64,000 nucleotides of DNA from Alsobacter soli. Lineage in GTDB: Bacteria; Pseudomonadota; Alphaproteobacteria; Rhizobiales; Beijerinckiaceae. The position numbers and the translations under genes were made by a program. Below, piece by piece: positions 41,481-52,038 of this stretch (positions are counted from its first letter, which is position 1; each line of letters opens with the position of its first letter). The notes beneath the pieces are model-generated. The model was not told the DNA's origin and did not search any database. It saw nothing but the letters and a program-made list of their open reading frames with translations. The stretch spans positions 124,001 to 188,000 of the forward strand of contig NZ_PVZS01000002.1 of the NCBI RefSeq assembly GCF_003004785.1, read 5' to 3'.

Positions 41481-41494
41481 GTTTATATATGAAC
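41481..41494. promoter_or_regulatory. Candidate operator upstream of the beta-oxidation operon
   Basis: GTTTATATATGAAC is an imperfect 14-base palindrome (12 of 14 positions symmetrical) about 57 bases before the acyl-CoA dehydrogenase start, in a short AT-rich island. It could bind a fatty-acid-responsive repressor or be part of the promoter. No regulator gene is adjacent. Confidence 0.35.
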
Positions 41495-41550
41495 TAAATC
41501 GCGGTCCCGCCGTTGTCGGCCGAACCGCGAGCCCCGAGGAGATGCCGCCC

Positions 41551-43344
41551 ATGCCGTCCTACAAGGCTCCTGTCGAGGACGTTCTCTTCCTGCTGAACGA
41601 CGTCTTCCAGATGCAGCGCCACAGCAACCTGCCCGGGTTCGCGGATGCGTCGCCCGACGTGGTGGAGGCCGTGCTCGGTGAGGCCGCCAAGCTCTGCGAG
41701 GAGGTTCTGCAGCCCCTGAACCGGGTCGGCGACCTGGAGGGCTGCATCCGGCATGAGGACGGACGGGTGACCACGCCGAAGGGCTTCAAGGACGCGGTCC
41801 ACGCTTTCGCGGAGGGCGGCTGGATCGGCCTGGCGGCCGACCCCGAATTCGGCGGCCAGGGCCTGCCCTACACGCTGGCCGCGGTGGTCAACGAGTTCTC
41901 GTCCTCGGCCAACATGGCGCTCGCCATGTATCCCGGCCTGACGATGGGCGCGATCGCGGCCCTGCACACCCACGGGTCGCCCGAGCAGAAGGCTCTTTAC
42001 CTGCCGAAGATGATCGCCGGCGAGTGGACCGGCACCATGAACCTCACCGAGCCGCACTGCGGCACCGATCTGGGGCTCATCAAGACCAAGGCGGTCCCGC
42101 AGCCGGACGGCTCCTACAAGATCAGCGGAACCAAGATCTTCATCTCGGCCGGCGAACACGACATCACGTCCAACATCATTCACCTCGTGCTCGCCCGCAT
42201 CGAGGGCGCGCCCGAGGGCGTGAAGGGCATCTCCCTCTTCGTGGTGCCGAAGGTGATGGTGAGCGCGGACGGCGCGCTCGGCGAGCGCAACGGCGTGTCC
42301 TGCGGCTCCATCGAGCACAAGATGGGCATCCACGGCAACGCCACCTGCGTCATGAACTACGACGGGGCGACCGGCTGGCTGGTGGGCCAGGAGAACCGTG
42401 GCCTCAACGCCATGTTCGTGATGATGAACGAGGCCCGTCTCGGCGTCGCCATCCAGGGTCTCGCCCAGTCCGAGGTCGCCTACCAGAATGCAGTCGCCTA
42501 CGCCAAGGATCGCATCCAGGGCCGCGCGCTGACGGGCCCCAAGGCCGCCGACAAGGCCGCCGACCCGATCATCGTCCACCCGGACGTGCGGCGTAACCTG
42601 CTGCAGATCCGCGCCTTCAACGAGGCGGCGCGCGCGCTGGTGCTCTATACGGCGCTGAAGAGCGACGTCGCCCACCGCGGCGGCGATGACAAGGAACGCC
42701 AGCAGGCGGACGACTGGCTGGGCCTCATGACGCCGGTGCTGAAGGGCGTGCTCACCGATGTCGGATTCGACAACGCGGTGCGCGCCCAGCAGATGTTCGG
42801 CGGCCACGGATACATCGCCGAGTGGGGCATGGAGCAGTTCGTCCGCGACGCCCGCATCGCCATGATCTACGAGGGCGCCAACGGCATCCAGGCGCTCGAC
42901 CTCGTCGGCCGCAAACTGCCGAAGGACGGCGGCCGCGCCGTGATGGGCTTCTTCAACGAGGTCGGCGCCTACCTGAAGGAGAAGGGCGAGGACCCGGCGC
43001 TCGCGCCCTACTGCAAGCCTCTCGGCGGCGCGCTGCAGCACCTGCAGCAAGCCACCATGTGGTTCATGAACAACGCCATGGCCAAGCCCGACAATGCGGG
43101 CGCGGGCAGCGTCGACTACATGCACCTCTTCGGCCTGGTCGCCATGGGCTACATGTGGGTCCGCATCGTCGAGGCGGCGGCCGCCAAGAAGGCGGCCGGC
43201 GAGGGCGACGCCGCCGTTCTGGACGCCAAGCTGGTGACGGCCCGCTTCTTTATGGAGCGCATGCTGCCCGAGACCGCGGCCCACCTGGCGCGCATCTCGG
43301 CCGGCGCCGACTCCATCATGGCCCTGCCCGCCGAGGCGTTCTGA
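41551..43344 (+). CDS. Acyl-CoA dehydrogenase, long (DmdC/FadE-like) type
   Basis: A 597-residue FAD enzyme that introduces the first double bond in beta-oxidation. TMNLTEPHCGTDLGL (FAD and substrate), the QMFGGHGYIAEWGMEQ motif and catalytic Glu441 in MIYEGANGIQALD are present. The extra C-terminal domain (about 470-597) is typical of the ~600-residue class that includes 3-methylmercaptopropionyl-CoA dehydrogenases. The ATG at 41551 has GAGGAG nine bases upstream; the ATG at 41542 abuts that ribosome site. It heads a three-gene beta-oxidation operon. Confidence 0.9.
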   Translation: MPSYKAPVEDVLFLLNDVFQMQRHSNLPGFADASPDVVEAVLGEAAKLCEEVLQPLNRVGDLEGCIRHEDGRVTTPKGFKDAVHAFAEGGWIGLAADPEFGGQGLPYTLAAVVNEFSSSANMALAMYPGLTMGAIAALHTHGSPEQKALYLPKMIAGEWTGTMNLTEPHCGTDLGLIKTKAVPQPDGSYKISGTKIFISAGEHDITSNIIHLVLARIEGAPEGVKGISLFVVPKVMVSADGALGERNGVSCGSIEHKMGIHGNATCVMNYDGATGWLVGQENRGLNAMFVMMNEARLGVAIQGLAQSEVAYQNAVAYAKDRIQGRALTGPKAADKAADPIIVHPDVRRNLLQIRAFNEAARALVLYTALKSDVAHRGGDDKERQQADDWLGLMTPVLKGVLTDVGFDNAVRAQQMFGGHGYIAEWGMEQFVRDARIAMIYEGANGIQALDLVGRKLPKDGGRAVMGFFNEVGAYLKEKGEDPALAPYCKPLGGALQHLQQATMWFMNNAMAKPDNAGAGSVDYMHLFGLVAMGYMWVRIVEAAAAKKAAGEGDAAVLDAKLVTARFFMERMLPETAAHLARISAGADSIMALPAEAF

Positions 43345-43348
43345 GTTC

Positions 43349-43476
43349 GGAACCCTTTCCCGCGCAGCGGGGGAGGGCAGGGAGGAGGCGGCCGAGCGCC
43401 GCGACGACGGTGGTTCGGCGCTCGATCGCCCACTCTGTCCGCTGCGCGGACATCTCCCCGCTGCACGGGAGAGAGT
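43349..43476. repeat. Intergenic palindromic element between acyl-CoA dehydrogenase and thiolase
   Basis: The 202-base gap carries a left arm with CTTTCCCGCGCAGCGGGGGA and a right arm with GTCCGCTGCGCGGACATC followed by CTCCCCGCTGCACGGGAGAG. Each can form a GC-rich hairpin. The pattern is that of dispersed intergenic repeats common in Rhizobiales. Placed inside an operon, it may attenuate transcription or stabilise part of the mRNA. Confidence 0.6.
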
Positions 43477-43546
43477 TCGCGCGCCGCAGTTCGTTACGTA
43501 AGATGACCCCAACCGCCGCACGCCGGCGGACTCCAGGGAGACACCA

Positions 43547-44755
<1,209 letters not shown>

Positions 44756-44777
44756 AGCGGATCAGGGAGACACCACG

Positions 44778-46985
44778 ATGGAACTCGCGAATTTCCGCTT
44801 CGATGTCGACGCCGACGGCGTGGCGCTGGCGACCTGGGACATGGCAGACCGCTCCATGAACGTCATCACCCCGCAGGTGATGGAGGACCTCGGCCGCATC
44901 GTGGACGAGGTGGCCGGCGACGCGGCGATCAAGGGCTGCGTCATTACTTCGGGCAAGGAGAGCTTCTCGGGCGGCGCGGACCTCACCATGCTGCAGGGGC
45001 TCGGCCTGGCCTACGCCCAGCTCGCCAAGCAGCAGGGCGAGGAAGCGGCCATGCGGTTCTTCTTCGACGAGAGCCGCAAGCTGAGCCTGCTCTACCGTCG
45101 CCTCGAGACCTGCGGGAAGCCGTTCGCGGCCGCCATCAACGGCGTGTGCCTCGGCGGCGCTTTCGAGCTGGCGCTGGCCTGCCATTACCGCGTGGCCTCG
45201 GACGACAAGGCCACCCGCGTTGGCCTGCCCGAAGTGAAGGTGGGCCTCTTCCCGGGCGCCGGCGGCGCCCAGCGCGTGGCGCGGCTGATGCCGACGGGGG
45301 ACGCCCTCCAGATGCTGTTCAAGGGTGAGCAGATCCGCCCGGCCGCAGCCAAGAGCATGAACCTCGTGCAGGAGGCGGCGCCCCGGGCCGAGATCGTCGC
45401 AAAGGCGAAGGCCTGGATCCTGGGCGGCGGCAAGGCCCAGGCGCCCTGGGATGCGGAGGGTTATCGCCTGCCGTCCAACAAGGTTTACTCGCCCCAGGGC
45501 ATGATGATCTGGCCGGCGGCGAACGCGATCTACCGCCGCGAGACCCAGGACAACTACCCGGCCATCAAGGCCGTGCTGCACGCCGTCTACGAGGGCCTGC
45601 AACTGCCCATGGACCTCGCCCTCAAGGTCGAGAGCCGCTATTTCGCGAACATCCTGCGCTCGCCGCAGGCGGCGGCCATGATCCGCACCCTGTTCGTCTC
45701 CATGCAGGAGCTGAACAAGGGCGCGCGCCGCCCGGCCGGCGTGCCGGCCTCCGTCATCAGGAAGGTTGGCGTCATCGGCGCCGGCTTCATGGGAGCGAGC
45801 GTCGCCTATGTCACCGCCAACGCTGGCATTGAGGTGGTGCTGATCGACCGCGACCAGGAGGCCGCCGACAAGGGCAAGGCGCATTCCCACAAGCTCATGA
45901 CCGACCAGATCATGAAGGGGCGCGCCAAGACGGCGGATCGGGACGCGCTGCTCGCCCGCATCACGGCGACGCCCGACTACGCCGCGCTGGCCGACTGCGA
46001 TCTCGTGATCGAGGCGGTGTTCGAGGATCCGCGGGTGAAGGCCGAGGTGATCGCCAAGGCCGAGGCCGCGATGCGGCCGGACGCCATCTTCGGCTCCAAC
46101 ACCTCCACGCTGCCCATCACCGGCCTCGCTGGCCACGCGCAGAGGCCGAACCAGTTCGTCGGCATCCACTTCTTCTCGCCCGTCGAGAAGATGCTGCTGG
46201 TCGAGGTGATCCTCGCGAAGCAGACCGGCGACAAGGCGCTCGCGGTGGCGCTGGACTATGTCCGGGCGATCAGGAAGACACCCATCGTGGTCAACGACGC
46301 GCGCGGCTTCTACGCCAACCGGTGCGTGGGGAACTACCTGCGCGAGGGCCACCTCATGCTCATGGAAGGCGTGCCGCCGGCCATGATCGAGAACGTCGCA
46401 CGGATGGCCGGCATGCCGGTCGGTCCGCTGTCCCTGAACGACGAGGTCGCCATCGACCTCGCCCTCAAGATCGTCAAGGCGACGAAGGCCCAGCTGGGCG
46501 ACGCCGCGGTCGACCCCGTGCAGGAGAAGCTGCTGGTCGAGATGGTGGAGAAGCAGGGCCGCCTCGGCCGCAAGAACGGCAAGGGCTTCTACGACTACCC
46601 CGAGAAGGGCCAGAAGTCGCTGTGGCCCGGCCTGAAGGACATCGCAGGCCAGCGCCTCGACCCGGACGCGCTCGACGTGGAGGAGCTCAAGCAGCGCTTC
46701 CTGGTCACCCAGGCTCTGGAGGCGGCGCGCTCGGTGGAGGAGGGCATTGTCACCGATCCCCGGGAGGCGGATGTCGGCTCCATCATCGGCTTCGGCTTCG
46801 CCCCTTACACGGGCGGGACGCTGAGCTACATCGACGGAATGGGCGCTAAAGCCTTCGTGGCGCTATGCGAGAAGCTCGCCGCCCGGCACGGCCCGCGCTT
46901 CGAGCCCAACGCGCTCCTGCGCGACATGGCCGCCAAGGGCGAGACCTTCTATGGCCGCGCCGCAGGGGCCAAGCGAGCGGCGTAA
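44778..46985 (+). CDS. Bifunctional enoyl-CoA hydratase / 3-hydroxyacyl-CoA dehydrogenase (FadB/FadJ type)
   Basis: A 735-residue multifunctional enzyme of beta-oxidation. The N-terminal crotonase domain has FSGGADLTML (oxyanion hole), NGVCLGGAFELALACHY and GLPEVKVGLFPGAGG. The dehydrogenase half has the NAD-binding VGVIGAGFMGASVAY (about 329-343), EAVFEDPRVK, SNTSTLPI and HFFSPVEKM. It converts enoyl-CoA to 3-ketoacyl-CoA, feeding the upstream thiolase. The ATG at 44778 follows GGGAGACACC. Confidence 0.92.
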   Translation: MELANFRFDVDADGVALATWDMADRSMNVITPQVMEDLGRIVDEVAGDAAIKGCVITSGKESFSGGADLTMLQGLGLAYAQLAKQQGEEAAMRFFFDESRKLSLLYRRLETCGKPFAAAINGVCLGGAFELALACHYRVASDDKATRVGLPEVKVGLFPGAGGAQRVARLMPTGDALQMLFKGEQIRPAAAKSMNLVQEAAPRAEIVAKAKAWILGGGKAQAPWDAEGYRLPSNKVYSPQGMMIWPAANAIYRRETQDNYPAIKAVLHAVYEGLQLPMDLALKVESRYFANILRSPQAAAMIRTLFVSMQELNKGARRPAGVPASVIRKVGVIGAGFMGASVAYVTANAGIEVVLIDRDQEAADKGKAHSHKLMTDQIMKGRAKTADRDALLARITATPDYAALADCDLVIEAVFEDPRVKAEVIAKAEAAMRPDAIFGSNTSTLPITGLAGHAQRPNQFVGIHFFSPVEKMLLVEVILAKQTGDKALAVALDYVRAIRKTPIVVNDARGFYANRCVGNYLREGHLMLMEGVPPAMIENVARMAGMPVGPLSLNDEVAIDLALKIVKATKAQLGDAAVDPVQEKLLVEMVEKQGRLGRKNGKGFYDYPEKGQKSLWPGLKDIAGQRLDPDALDVEELKQRFLVTQALEAARSVEEGIVTDPREADVGSIIGFGFAPYTGGTLSYIDGMGAKAFVALCEKLAARHGPRFEPNALLRDMAAKGETFYGRAAGAKRAA

Positions 46986-46990
46986 GCTCC

Positions 46991-47098
46991 CCGTCCTTGC
47001 GAGGAGCAAAGCGACGAAGCAATCCGGATGCAGGGCGAATCACCTGCGTGATTGGCGCCCTGCCGCCCTGGATTGCTTCGCTGCGCTCGCAAGGACGG
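46991..47098. repeat. 108-base near-perfect palindrome after the beta-oxidation operon
   Basis: The left arm begins CCGTCCTTGCGAGGAGC and continues with GAAGCAATCC. The right arm mirrors it with GGATTGCTTCGCTGCGCTCG and then CAAGGACGG. The centre has its own small hairpin AATCAC-CTGC-GTGATT. The whole can fold into one long stem. It fills almost the entire gap between two convergent genes and may end transcription of both. A half copy lies at 29302-29330. Confidence 0.85.
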
Positions 47099-47110
47099 AA
47101 AACGGGCGGG

Positions 47111-47626
47111 CTAGCCCTCCAGCTCCTTCAGCAACCCATCGAGGTCCAGCCGGCGCGTGACCATGGCCAGCGAGCCATCCGGGTTGCGCGGCCATTCGGA
47201 TTCCGGCTTGTCCCAGTAGAGCTCCACCCCGTTGCCATCCGGGTCGTCCAGGTACAGAGCCTCGCTGACGCCGTGGTCGGAGGCGCCGCTCAGGGGATAG
47301 CCCGCCGCGATCAGGCGGCGAAGGGCGTCCGCCAGGTCCTTGCGGCTCGGGTAGAGAAACGCCGTGTGAAACAGCCCGGTCGTCCCGCGAGGGGGAGGGG
47401 AGCCGCCCCGGCTCTCCCAGGTGTTGAGCCCGATGTGGTGATGGTAGCCGCCTGCTGACAGGAAGGCGGCCTGGTCGCCATAGTATTGCTGCACCTCGAA
47501 GCCGAGCACGCCCGAGTAGAAGGCGATCGAACGTTGCAGGTCGGCGACCTTCAGGTGGACGTGGCCGATGCGCGTTCCCGCCGCGACGGGCGAGAAGGCG
47601 GTGGCGGAGGTGGCGGCGGCGCTCAT
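47111..47626 (-). CDS. VOC-family (glyoxalase/bleomycin resistance/dioxygenase) protein
   Basis: A 171-residue protein with the two-module VOC fold. GHVHLKVADLQRSIAFYSGVLGF carries the first metal histidine, GGYHHHIGLNTWES the second, and YLDDPDGNGVELYWD the glutamate. It resembles CatE-like catechol dioxygenase relatives. The substrate is unknown. The ATG at 47626 is preceded by CAGGAGA, better than an upstream frame at 47692. Confidence 0.85.
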   Translation of the reverse strand: MSAAATSATAFSPVAAGTRIGHVHLKVADLQRSIAFYSGVLGFEVQQYYGDQAAFLSAGGYHHHIGLNTWESRGGSPPPRGTTGLFHTAFLYPSRKDLADALRRLIAAGYPLSGASDHGVSEALYLDDPDGNGVELYWDKPESEWPRNPDGSLAMVTRRLDLDGLLKELEG

Positions 47627-47735
47627 GGCGGGTCTCCTGAGCCGGATGATGTTTCGCCAGGAAACATAGGCGCGCGCTGCGATCCCGAACATGCCGGCGC
47701 GCGCAAAGTTCGGCTTGCGCCCAGGCAGGCGCGCC

Positions 47736-50700
47736 TTATTCGGCGGCCGCCCGGGTGGCCCTCCATTGTGCCAGGAGCGCGCGCAGAGCCGCGGGCTTCA
47801 GAGGCTTGTTGAGCACGTGGATGCCCTTCTCGGCCGCCACGTCGCGCACGGTCGGCGTGCGGTCGGCCGTGACGAGCACGGCCGGAATGTCGGCGCCGAG
47901 CTTCCACCGCAGGGCCGTGATGGCCTCGATGCCGTCGCCCTCGTCCAGGTGGTAGTCGGCGATGATCACGTCGGGCTTCAGCCGGCGCCGGCGTAGCGCG
48001 CCCTGCGCGTCCTTCAGGCTGGAGGCCGTGACGGTTGCACAGCCCCAGCCCGTGAGCAGCGTGCCCATGCCGTCCAGGATGGCGGGCTCGTTGTCGATGC
48101 ACAGGACGGCCATCCCGGCCAAAGGGGCGGCGGGCGCGGGCCGGGCGTCGCGCTGCGACGCCATGGCCGGCAAGGGCGCGGCGACCGGCAACTCGACCGT
48201 GAACACGGATCCCCGGCCCACCTGTGACTGCAGCCGGATGGCGTGGTCCAGCACGCGGCCGATGCGCTCGACGATCGACAAGCCGAGCCCGAGCCCCCGC
48301 GCCGCCCGGGCGCCCTGGTCGAGCCGCTGGAATTCGCGGAACACGGTCTTCTGCTTGGAGGGCGGGATGCCCATGCCGGTGTCCCAGACCTCTACCCGCG
48401 CGCGTCCGCGCCGGCGCCGCACCCCCACGAGCACGCGCCCCTTCACCGTGTACTTGATGGCGTTGGAAACGAGATTTTGCAGCAGGCGGCGCAGGAGCCG
48501 CCGGTCCGAACGGACCGTGAGAGAGCAGGGCGCGAAGATGAGCCTCAGCCCTTTCTCGCGCGCGACTGGCTCGAACTCGAGCCGCAACTGGTTAAGGATG
48601 TCGTCCAGGCGGAAGCTCGAGATCTCCGCCTTCATGGCCCCGGAGTCGAGCCGGGAGATGTCCAGCAGGGCGGTCAGGATCTCCTCCACCGCTTCCAGCG
48701 AGGCGTCCACGTTGCGGGCGAGGTTGCCGTCGTCACCGTCTCCCGCGCGCTCGACCAGCGACGTGGCGTAGAGCCTTGCCGCATTGAGCGGCTGCAGGAT
48801 GTCGTGGCTGGCCGCCGCGAGGAAGCGTGTCTTGGACACGTTGGCCTCTTCGGCCTCGCCCTTGGCGCGACCGAGCTCCTCGTTCAACCGCTGCAACTCC
48901 TCCGTGCGCTCGCGGACGCGCCGCTCCAGCGTCTCGTTGGCGCGCTCGAGCGCCTCCTCGGCCTCCACGGCGGCCGTGATGTCCGTGTAGGTGGTCACGA
49001 TGCCGGAGTCCGGCATGTGGGCCGAGCGGATCTCGATCACCTTGCCGCTGTCGTGGAGGCGCACGCGCACCGGCTCGACGTCGTTGACGAAGCTCTCGAG
49101 CCGGGCCGTGACGAACTCGTCCGGCTCGCCAGGTCCGTAGCTGCCGCGCGCGGCGTTGAACCTTACGATCTCGTCGAGCCCAGTGCCGACCCGGGCGAGA
49201 GACGGCGGCAGATCGAAGAGATCCTGGAACTCGCGGTTCCAGCACATCAGCCGCAGATCCTTGTCGAAAACCGTGATGCCCTGCCGGGCGTGGTCGAGCG
49301 CGTGCTGCAGCAAGTCGCGGTTGTATTGGATCGCCGCGGAGGCGTCGTCCAGCAGCTTGAGGGCGGCTTTCTTGGTGACGTTGCGACGGCGCAGCAGGAG
49401 CGACAGCACGAGGCGCGAGGACGCCGCTCCGATCGCGGAGGCCAGCAGGTGCTCGGCGTATCGCAGAAGATGGATGTCGGCGTCCCGCGACGGGTCGAGC
49501 GTCATGCCGCGGGCGGCCGAGAAGGACTGGAATGACGAGGTCGCCTGCCCGTCCCCGAGATACCGCCCCACGGTGGCCCGCAACTCGCCAACCGTCACCG
49601 TGGCGCGCCACAGCCGGAAGCTCTGGCCCATGGCCGGCATGTCGGGGGACACGAAGGTGCTGGCCTGCAGCCGCTCGATGGGCGTCGCCGGGCGGGCGAG
49701 AGAGAAGGCCACGAAGGCGAGCCCGTTGGCCGCCAGGCTCCAGGCTGCTCCCCGTGTGATTTCGCCGAGGCCGAAGCGCAATCCCTCGGGCCCGCCCGGC
49801 CCGATCAGGAACTTGTCCACGCCAAGCCAATCCACGCCGAGCGCGCCGAGCGACGTCAGCCAGTCCGGGTCGGCGACGCTTGGAACGAACAAGGTGGCCG
49901 CCCAAACGATCAGGCCGGCCACGATCCCGGCGGTCGCGCCCAGCGCGGTGGCCCGGCGCCAAAAGAGCCCGGCGAAGAACGCCGGCGCGATCTGGGCGAT
50001 GGCGGCGAAAGAGATCAGACCGATGGAGGCGAGCGCCGCCTCTCCCATGTTCTTGAAGTAGAAATAGGCGAGCAGCATCAGCACCAGGATGGCCACGCGC
50101 CTCACGGCCAGGATCAGCCCGCCCATGTTGCGCGCCCCGGCGGCTCCCGTGAGCGCCCGTCGGCGCAGGAGCACCGGGATCACGAGGTCGTTGGAGATCA
50201 TGATCGCGAGAGCTACGCACTCCACGATCACCATGGCGGTCGCCGCCGACAGCCCGCCCGTGAAGGCGATCATGGCCGTGAGGCTCTGGCCATGCCGCAG
50301 CGGCATCTCCAGCACCGCCATGTCGCGGTCGACGCCGAGCGGCAGCAGCAGGTCGGCCGCAAGCGCCAGCGGCACCACGAAGACGTTGATCAGCACCAGG
50401 TAGAGCGGAAACAGCCAGGCGGCCCGCCTCGTGTCGCCGTCGTCGCGGTTCTCGACGACCGTGACGTGGAACTGCCTGGGCAGGAGCAGGATGATCAGCC
50501 CCGACATCAGGGTCACGCCCAGGAAGGCCGGCCAGCCGGCCCCCCGGTCGAGGATCGGGGTCATGTCCGCCCGGGCCGCCGCCTTGGCCAGAAGGTCGCT
50601 GACGCCGTCGAAGAGCCCGTACACGACCGCCACCCCCACCAGGAGGAAGCAGAGAAGCTTCACGACGGACTCCGCCGCGATCGCCAGCATCAGGCCATCC

Positions 50701-51275
50701 TGGTGTTCGGTGGCGTCGACGTGGCGCGTGCCGAAGGCGGTGGCGAAGCCGGCCAGGATCAGCGCGATGATGAGCGCGAGGTCGCCCCCGAAGAACGGGC
50801 TCGACTGGGCCACGGCCCCGGGGTCAACCGCCTCCAGCAGGGTGGTGAGGGACGAAGCGATCGCCTTCAGCTGCAGCGCGATGTAGGGCACGCAGCCGAT
50901 CACCGCCGTGAGGCTGACCAGCGCCGCCACGCGCTCGCTCTTACCGTAGCGAGACGCCACGAAGTCCGCGATCGAGGTAATGTTCTGGGATTTGGCGAGC
51001 CGCACGATGCGTCCGACCAGCCCGTAGCACAGCCCGATCACCAGCCCCGGGCCGATGTAGATGGCCAGGAAGTCCAGGCCCGAGCGCGACGCGAGCCCGA
51101 CGGAGCCGAAGAAGGTCCAGGACGTGCAAAAGACGGCCAGCGCCAGCGCATGAATGGTGGGCCGCGCCCGGCCGCTCACCCAGCGCCGCCCGGCCGTATC
51201 ACCGTAATGCGCAACGGCGAAGAGGACGCAGAGATAGACCAACGCGGTCAGAACAATGGACCAGCCGGCCAGCAC
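47736..51275 (-). CDS. Symporter-fused PAS hybrid histidine kinase (CbrA/NahK-like)
   Basis: A 1179-residue sensor. Residues about 1-520 form a 12-13 segment sodium:solute symporter domain (WTFFGSVGLASRSGLDFLAIY, VIPVLLRRR). After about 130 residues and a PAS domain (ITVFDKDLRLMCWNREFQDLF) comes a coiled coil. The kinase core follows, with His824 in AASHDILQPLNA and the GMGIPPSKQ / GLGLGLSIVERI ATP-binding boxes. A C-terminal receiver ends the protein, with Asp1107 in IIADYHLDEGDG. The architecture is that of CbrA-type kinases, where transport or sensing of a solute is tied to signalling. The GTG at 51275 follows GGAG. No partner regulator is adjacent; the ligand is unknown. Confidence 0.9.
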   Translation of the reverse strand: MLAGWSIVLTALVYLCVLFAVAHYGDTAGRRWVSGRARPTIHALALAVFCTSWTFFGSVGLASRSGLDFLAIYIGPGLVIGLCYGLVGRIVRLAKSQNITSIADFVASRYGKSERVAALVSLTAVIGCVPYIALQLKAIASSLTTLLEAVDPGAVAQSSPFFGGDLALIIALILAGFATAFGTRHVDATEHQDGLMLAIAAESVVKLLCFLLVGVAVVYGLFDGVSDLLAKAAARADMTPILDRGAGWPAFLGVTLMSGLIILLLPRQFHVTVVENRDDGDTRRAAWLFPLYLVLINVFVVPLALAADLLLPLGVDRDMAVLEMPLRHGQSLTAMIAFTGGLSAATAMVIVECVALAIMISNDLVIPVLLRRRALTGAAGARNMGGLILAVRRVAILVLMLLAYFYFKNMGEAALASIGLISFAAIAQIAPAFFAGLFWRRATALGATAGIVAGLIVWAATLFVPSVADPDWLTSLGALGVDWLGVDKFLIGPGGPEGLRFGLGEITRGAAWSLAANGLAFVAFSLARPATPIERLQASTFVSPDMPAMGQSFRLWRATVTVGELRATVGRYLGDGQATSSFQSFSAARGMTLDPSRDADIHLLRYAEHLLASAIGAASSRLVLSLLLRRRNVTKKAALKLLDDASAAIQYNRDLLQHALDHARQGITVFDKDLRLMCWNREFQDLFDLPPSLARVGTGLDEIVRFNAARGSYGPGEPDEFVTARLESFVNDVEPVRVRLHDSGKVIEIRSAHMPDSGIVTTYTDITAAVEAEEALERANETLERRVRERTEELQRLNEELGRAKGEAEEANVSKTRFLAAASHDILQPLNAARLYATSLVERAGDGDDGNLARNVDASLEAVEEILTALLDISRLDSGAMKAEISSFRLDDILNQLRLEFEPVAREKGLRLIFAPCSLTVRSDRRLLRRLLQNLVSNAIKYTVKGRVLVGVRRRRGRARVEVWDTGMGIPPSKQKTVFREFQRLDQGARAARGLGLGLSIVERIGRVLDHAIRLQSQVGRGSVFTVELPVAAPLPAMASQRDARPAPAAPLAGMAVLCIDNEPAILDGMGTLLTGWGCATVTASSLKDAQGALRRRRLKPDVIIADYHLDEGDGIEAITALRWKLGADIPAVLVTADRTPTVRDVAAEKGIHVLNKPLKPAALRALLAQWRATRAAAE

Positions 51276-51486
51276 GCGACGTCTCCGTTCCTTCGGGGTT
51301 CGTCAGTCTACGGCGCCCCTCGACGGGACGGAAGTACAGCCAAAACCTGCCAAATCACAAATATTAAAACTGAGGGTTGAAAATTTTCCGCACGGGTTTC
51401 TTTTCGCGTTCAATTGAGCAACTTTGCTTCCGGGCGGCTGCGGAAACGGAGCCGGAGACGTCATTTGCACGCTGGGAGAGATCGGC

Positions 51487-51909
51487 ATGCTCCAGGAATT
51501 CAAAGCTTTCGCGATGCGCGGCAATGTGGTGGACCTCGCCATAGGCGTGGTCATCGGCGCCGCCTTCGGCAAGATCGTCGACTCGCTGGTCAACGACATC
51601 ATCATGCCGATCATCGGCGCGATCACCGGCGGGATCGACTTTTCCAACCTTTATATTCCGCTCTCCAGCAAGGTGAGCTTCGGCATGGCCTATGCCGACG
51701 CCAAGAAGGCCGGCGCGGTGATGGGCCTCGGAAGCTTCATCAACACGGTCGTGTTCTTCATCATCATCGCCTGGGTCCTGTTCATGGTCGTGAAGGCGAT
51801 CACCCGGCTCCAGAAGCAGAAGGCTGCCGAGCCCGCGGCGCCGCCAGCCCCGAGCAAAGAGGAGGTTCTCCTGACACAGATCCGCGACATCCTGGCCGCG
51901 AAGGCCTGA
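51487..51909 (+). CDS. mscL: Large-conductance mechanosensitive channel
   Basis: A 140-residue channel that opens under membrane tension to protect against osmotic down-shock. [20 protein letters not shown] is the hallmark first helix, with [21 protein letters not shown]. The second helix ([20 protein letters not shown]) and a charged C-terminal helix ending IRDILAAKA follow. The start is ATG 51487. A strong terminator follows the gene. Confidence 0.95.
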   Translation: MLQEFKAFAMRGNVVDLAIGVVIGAAFGKIVDSLVNDIIMPIIGAITGGIDFSNLYIPLSSKVSFGMAYADAKKAGAVMGLGSFINTVVFFIIIAWVLFMVVKAITRLQKQKAAEPAAPPAPSKEEVLLTQIRDILAAKA

Positions 51910-51923
51910 GCCTCACGCATCGA

Positions 51924-51947
51924 GCCCCGGCCATGCCGGGGCTTTTT
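51924..51947 (+). terminator. Intrinsic terminator of mscL
   Basis: An 8-base perfect stem GCCCCGGC / GCCGGGGC with a CAT loop is followed directly by TTTTT, 14 bases after the mscL stop. A textbook Rho-independent terminator. Confidence 0.9.
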
Positions 51948-52038
51948 CGTAGGCGCATCCAGCAGCCCCGCTGATCCCAACGATGACGAGAATTGACGAG
52001 ACGCGGTCGCCGCAGCGTGGCAGAAAGACCGCTTCCGA

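Noticed and set aside
41494-43521. A 675-residue minus-strand frame
   Set aside because: It is antisense to a well-supported acyl-CoA dehydrogenase and has shadow-type composition.
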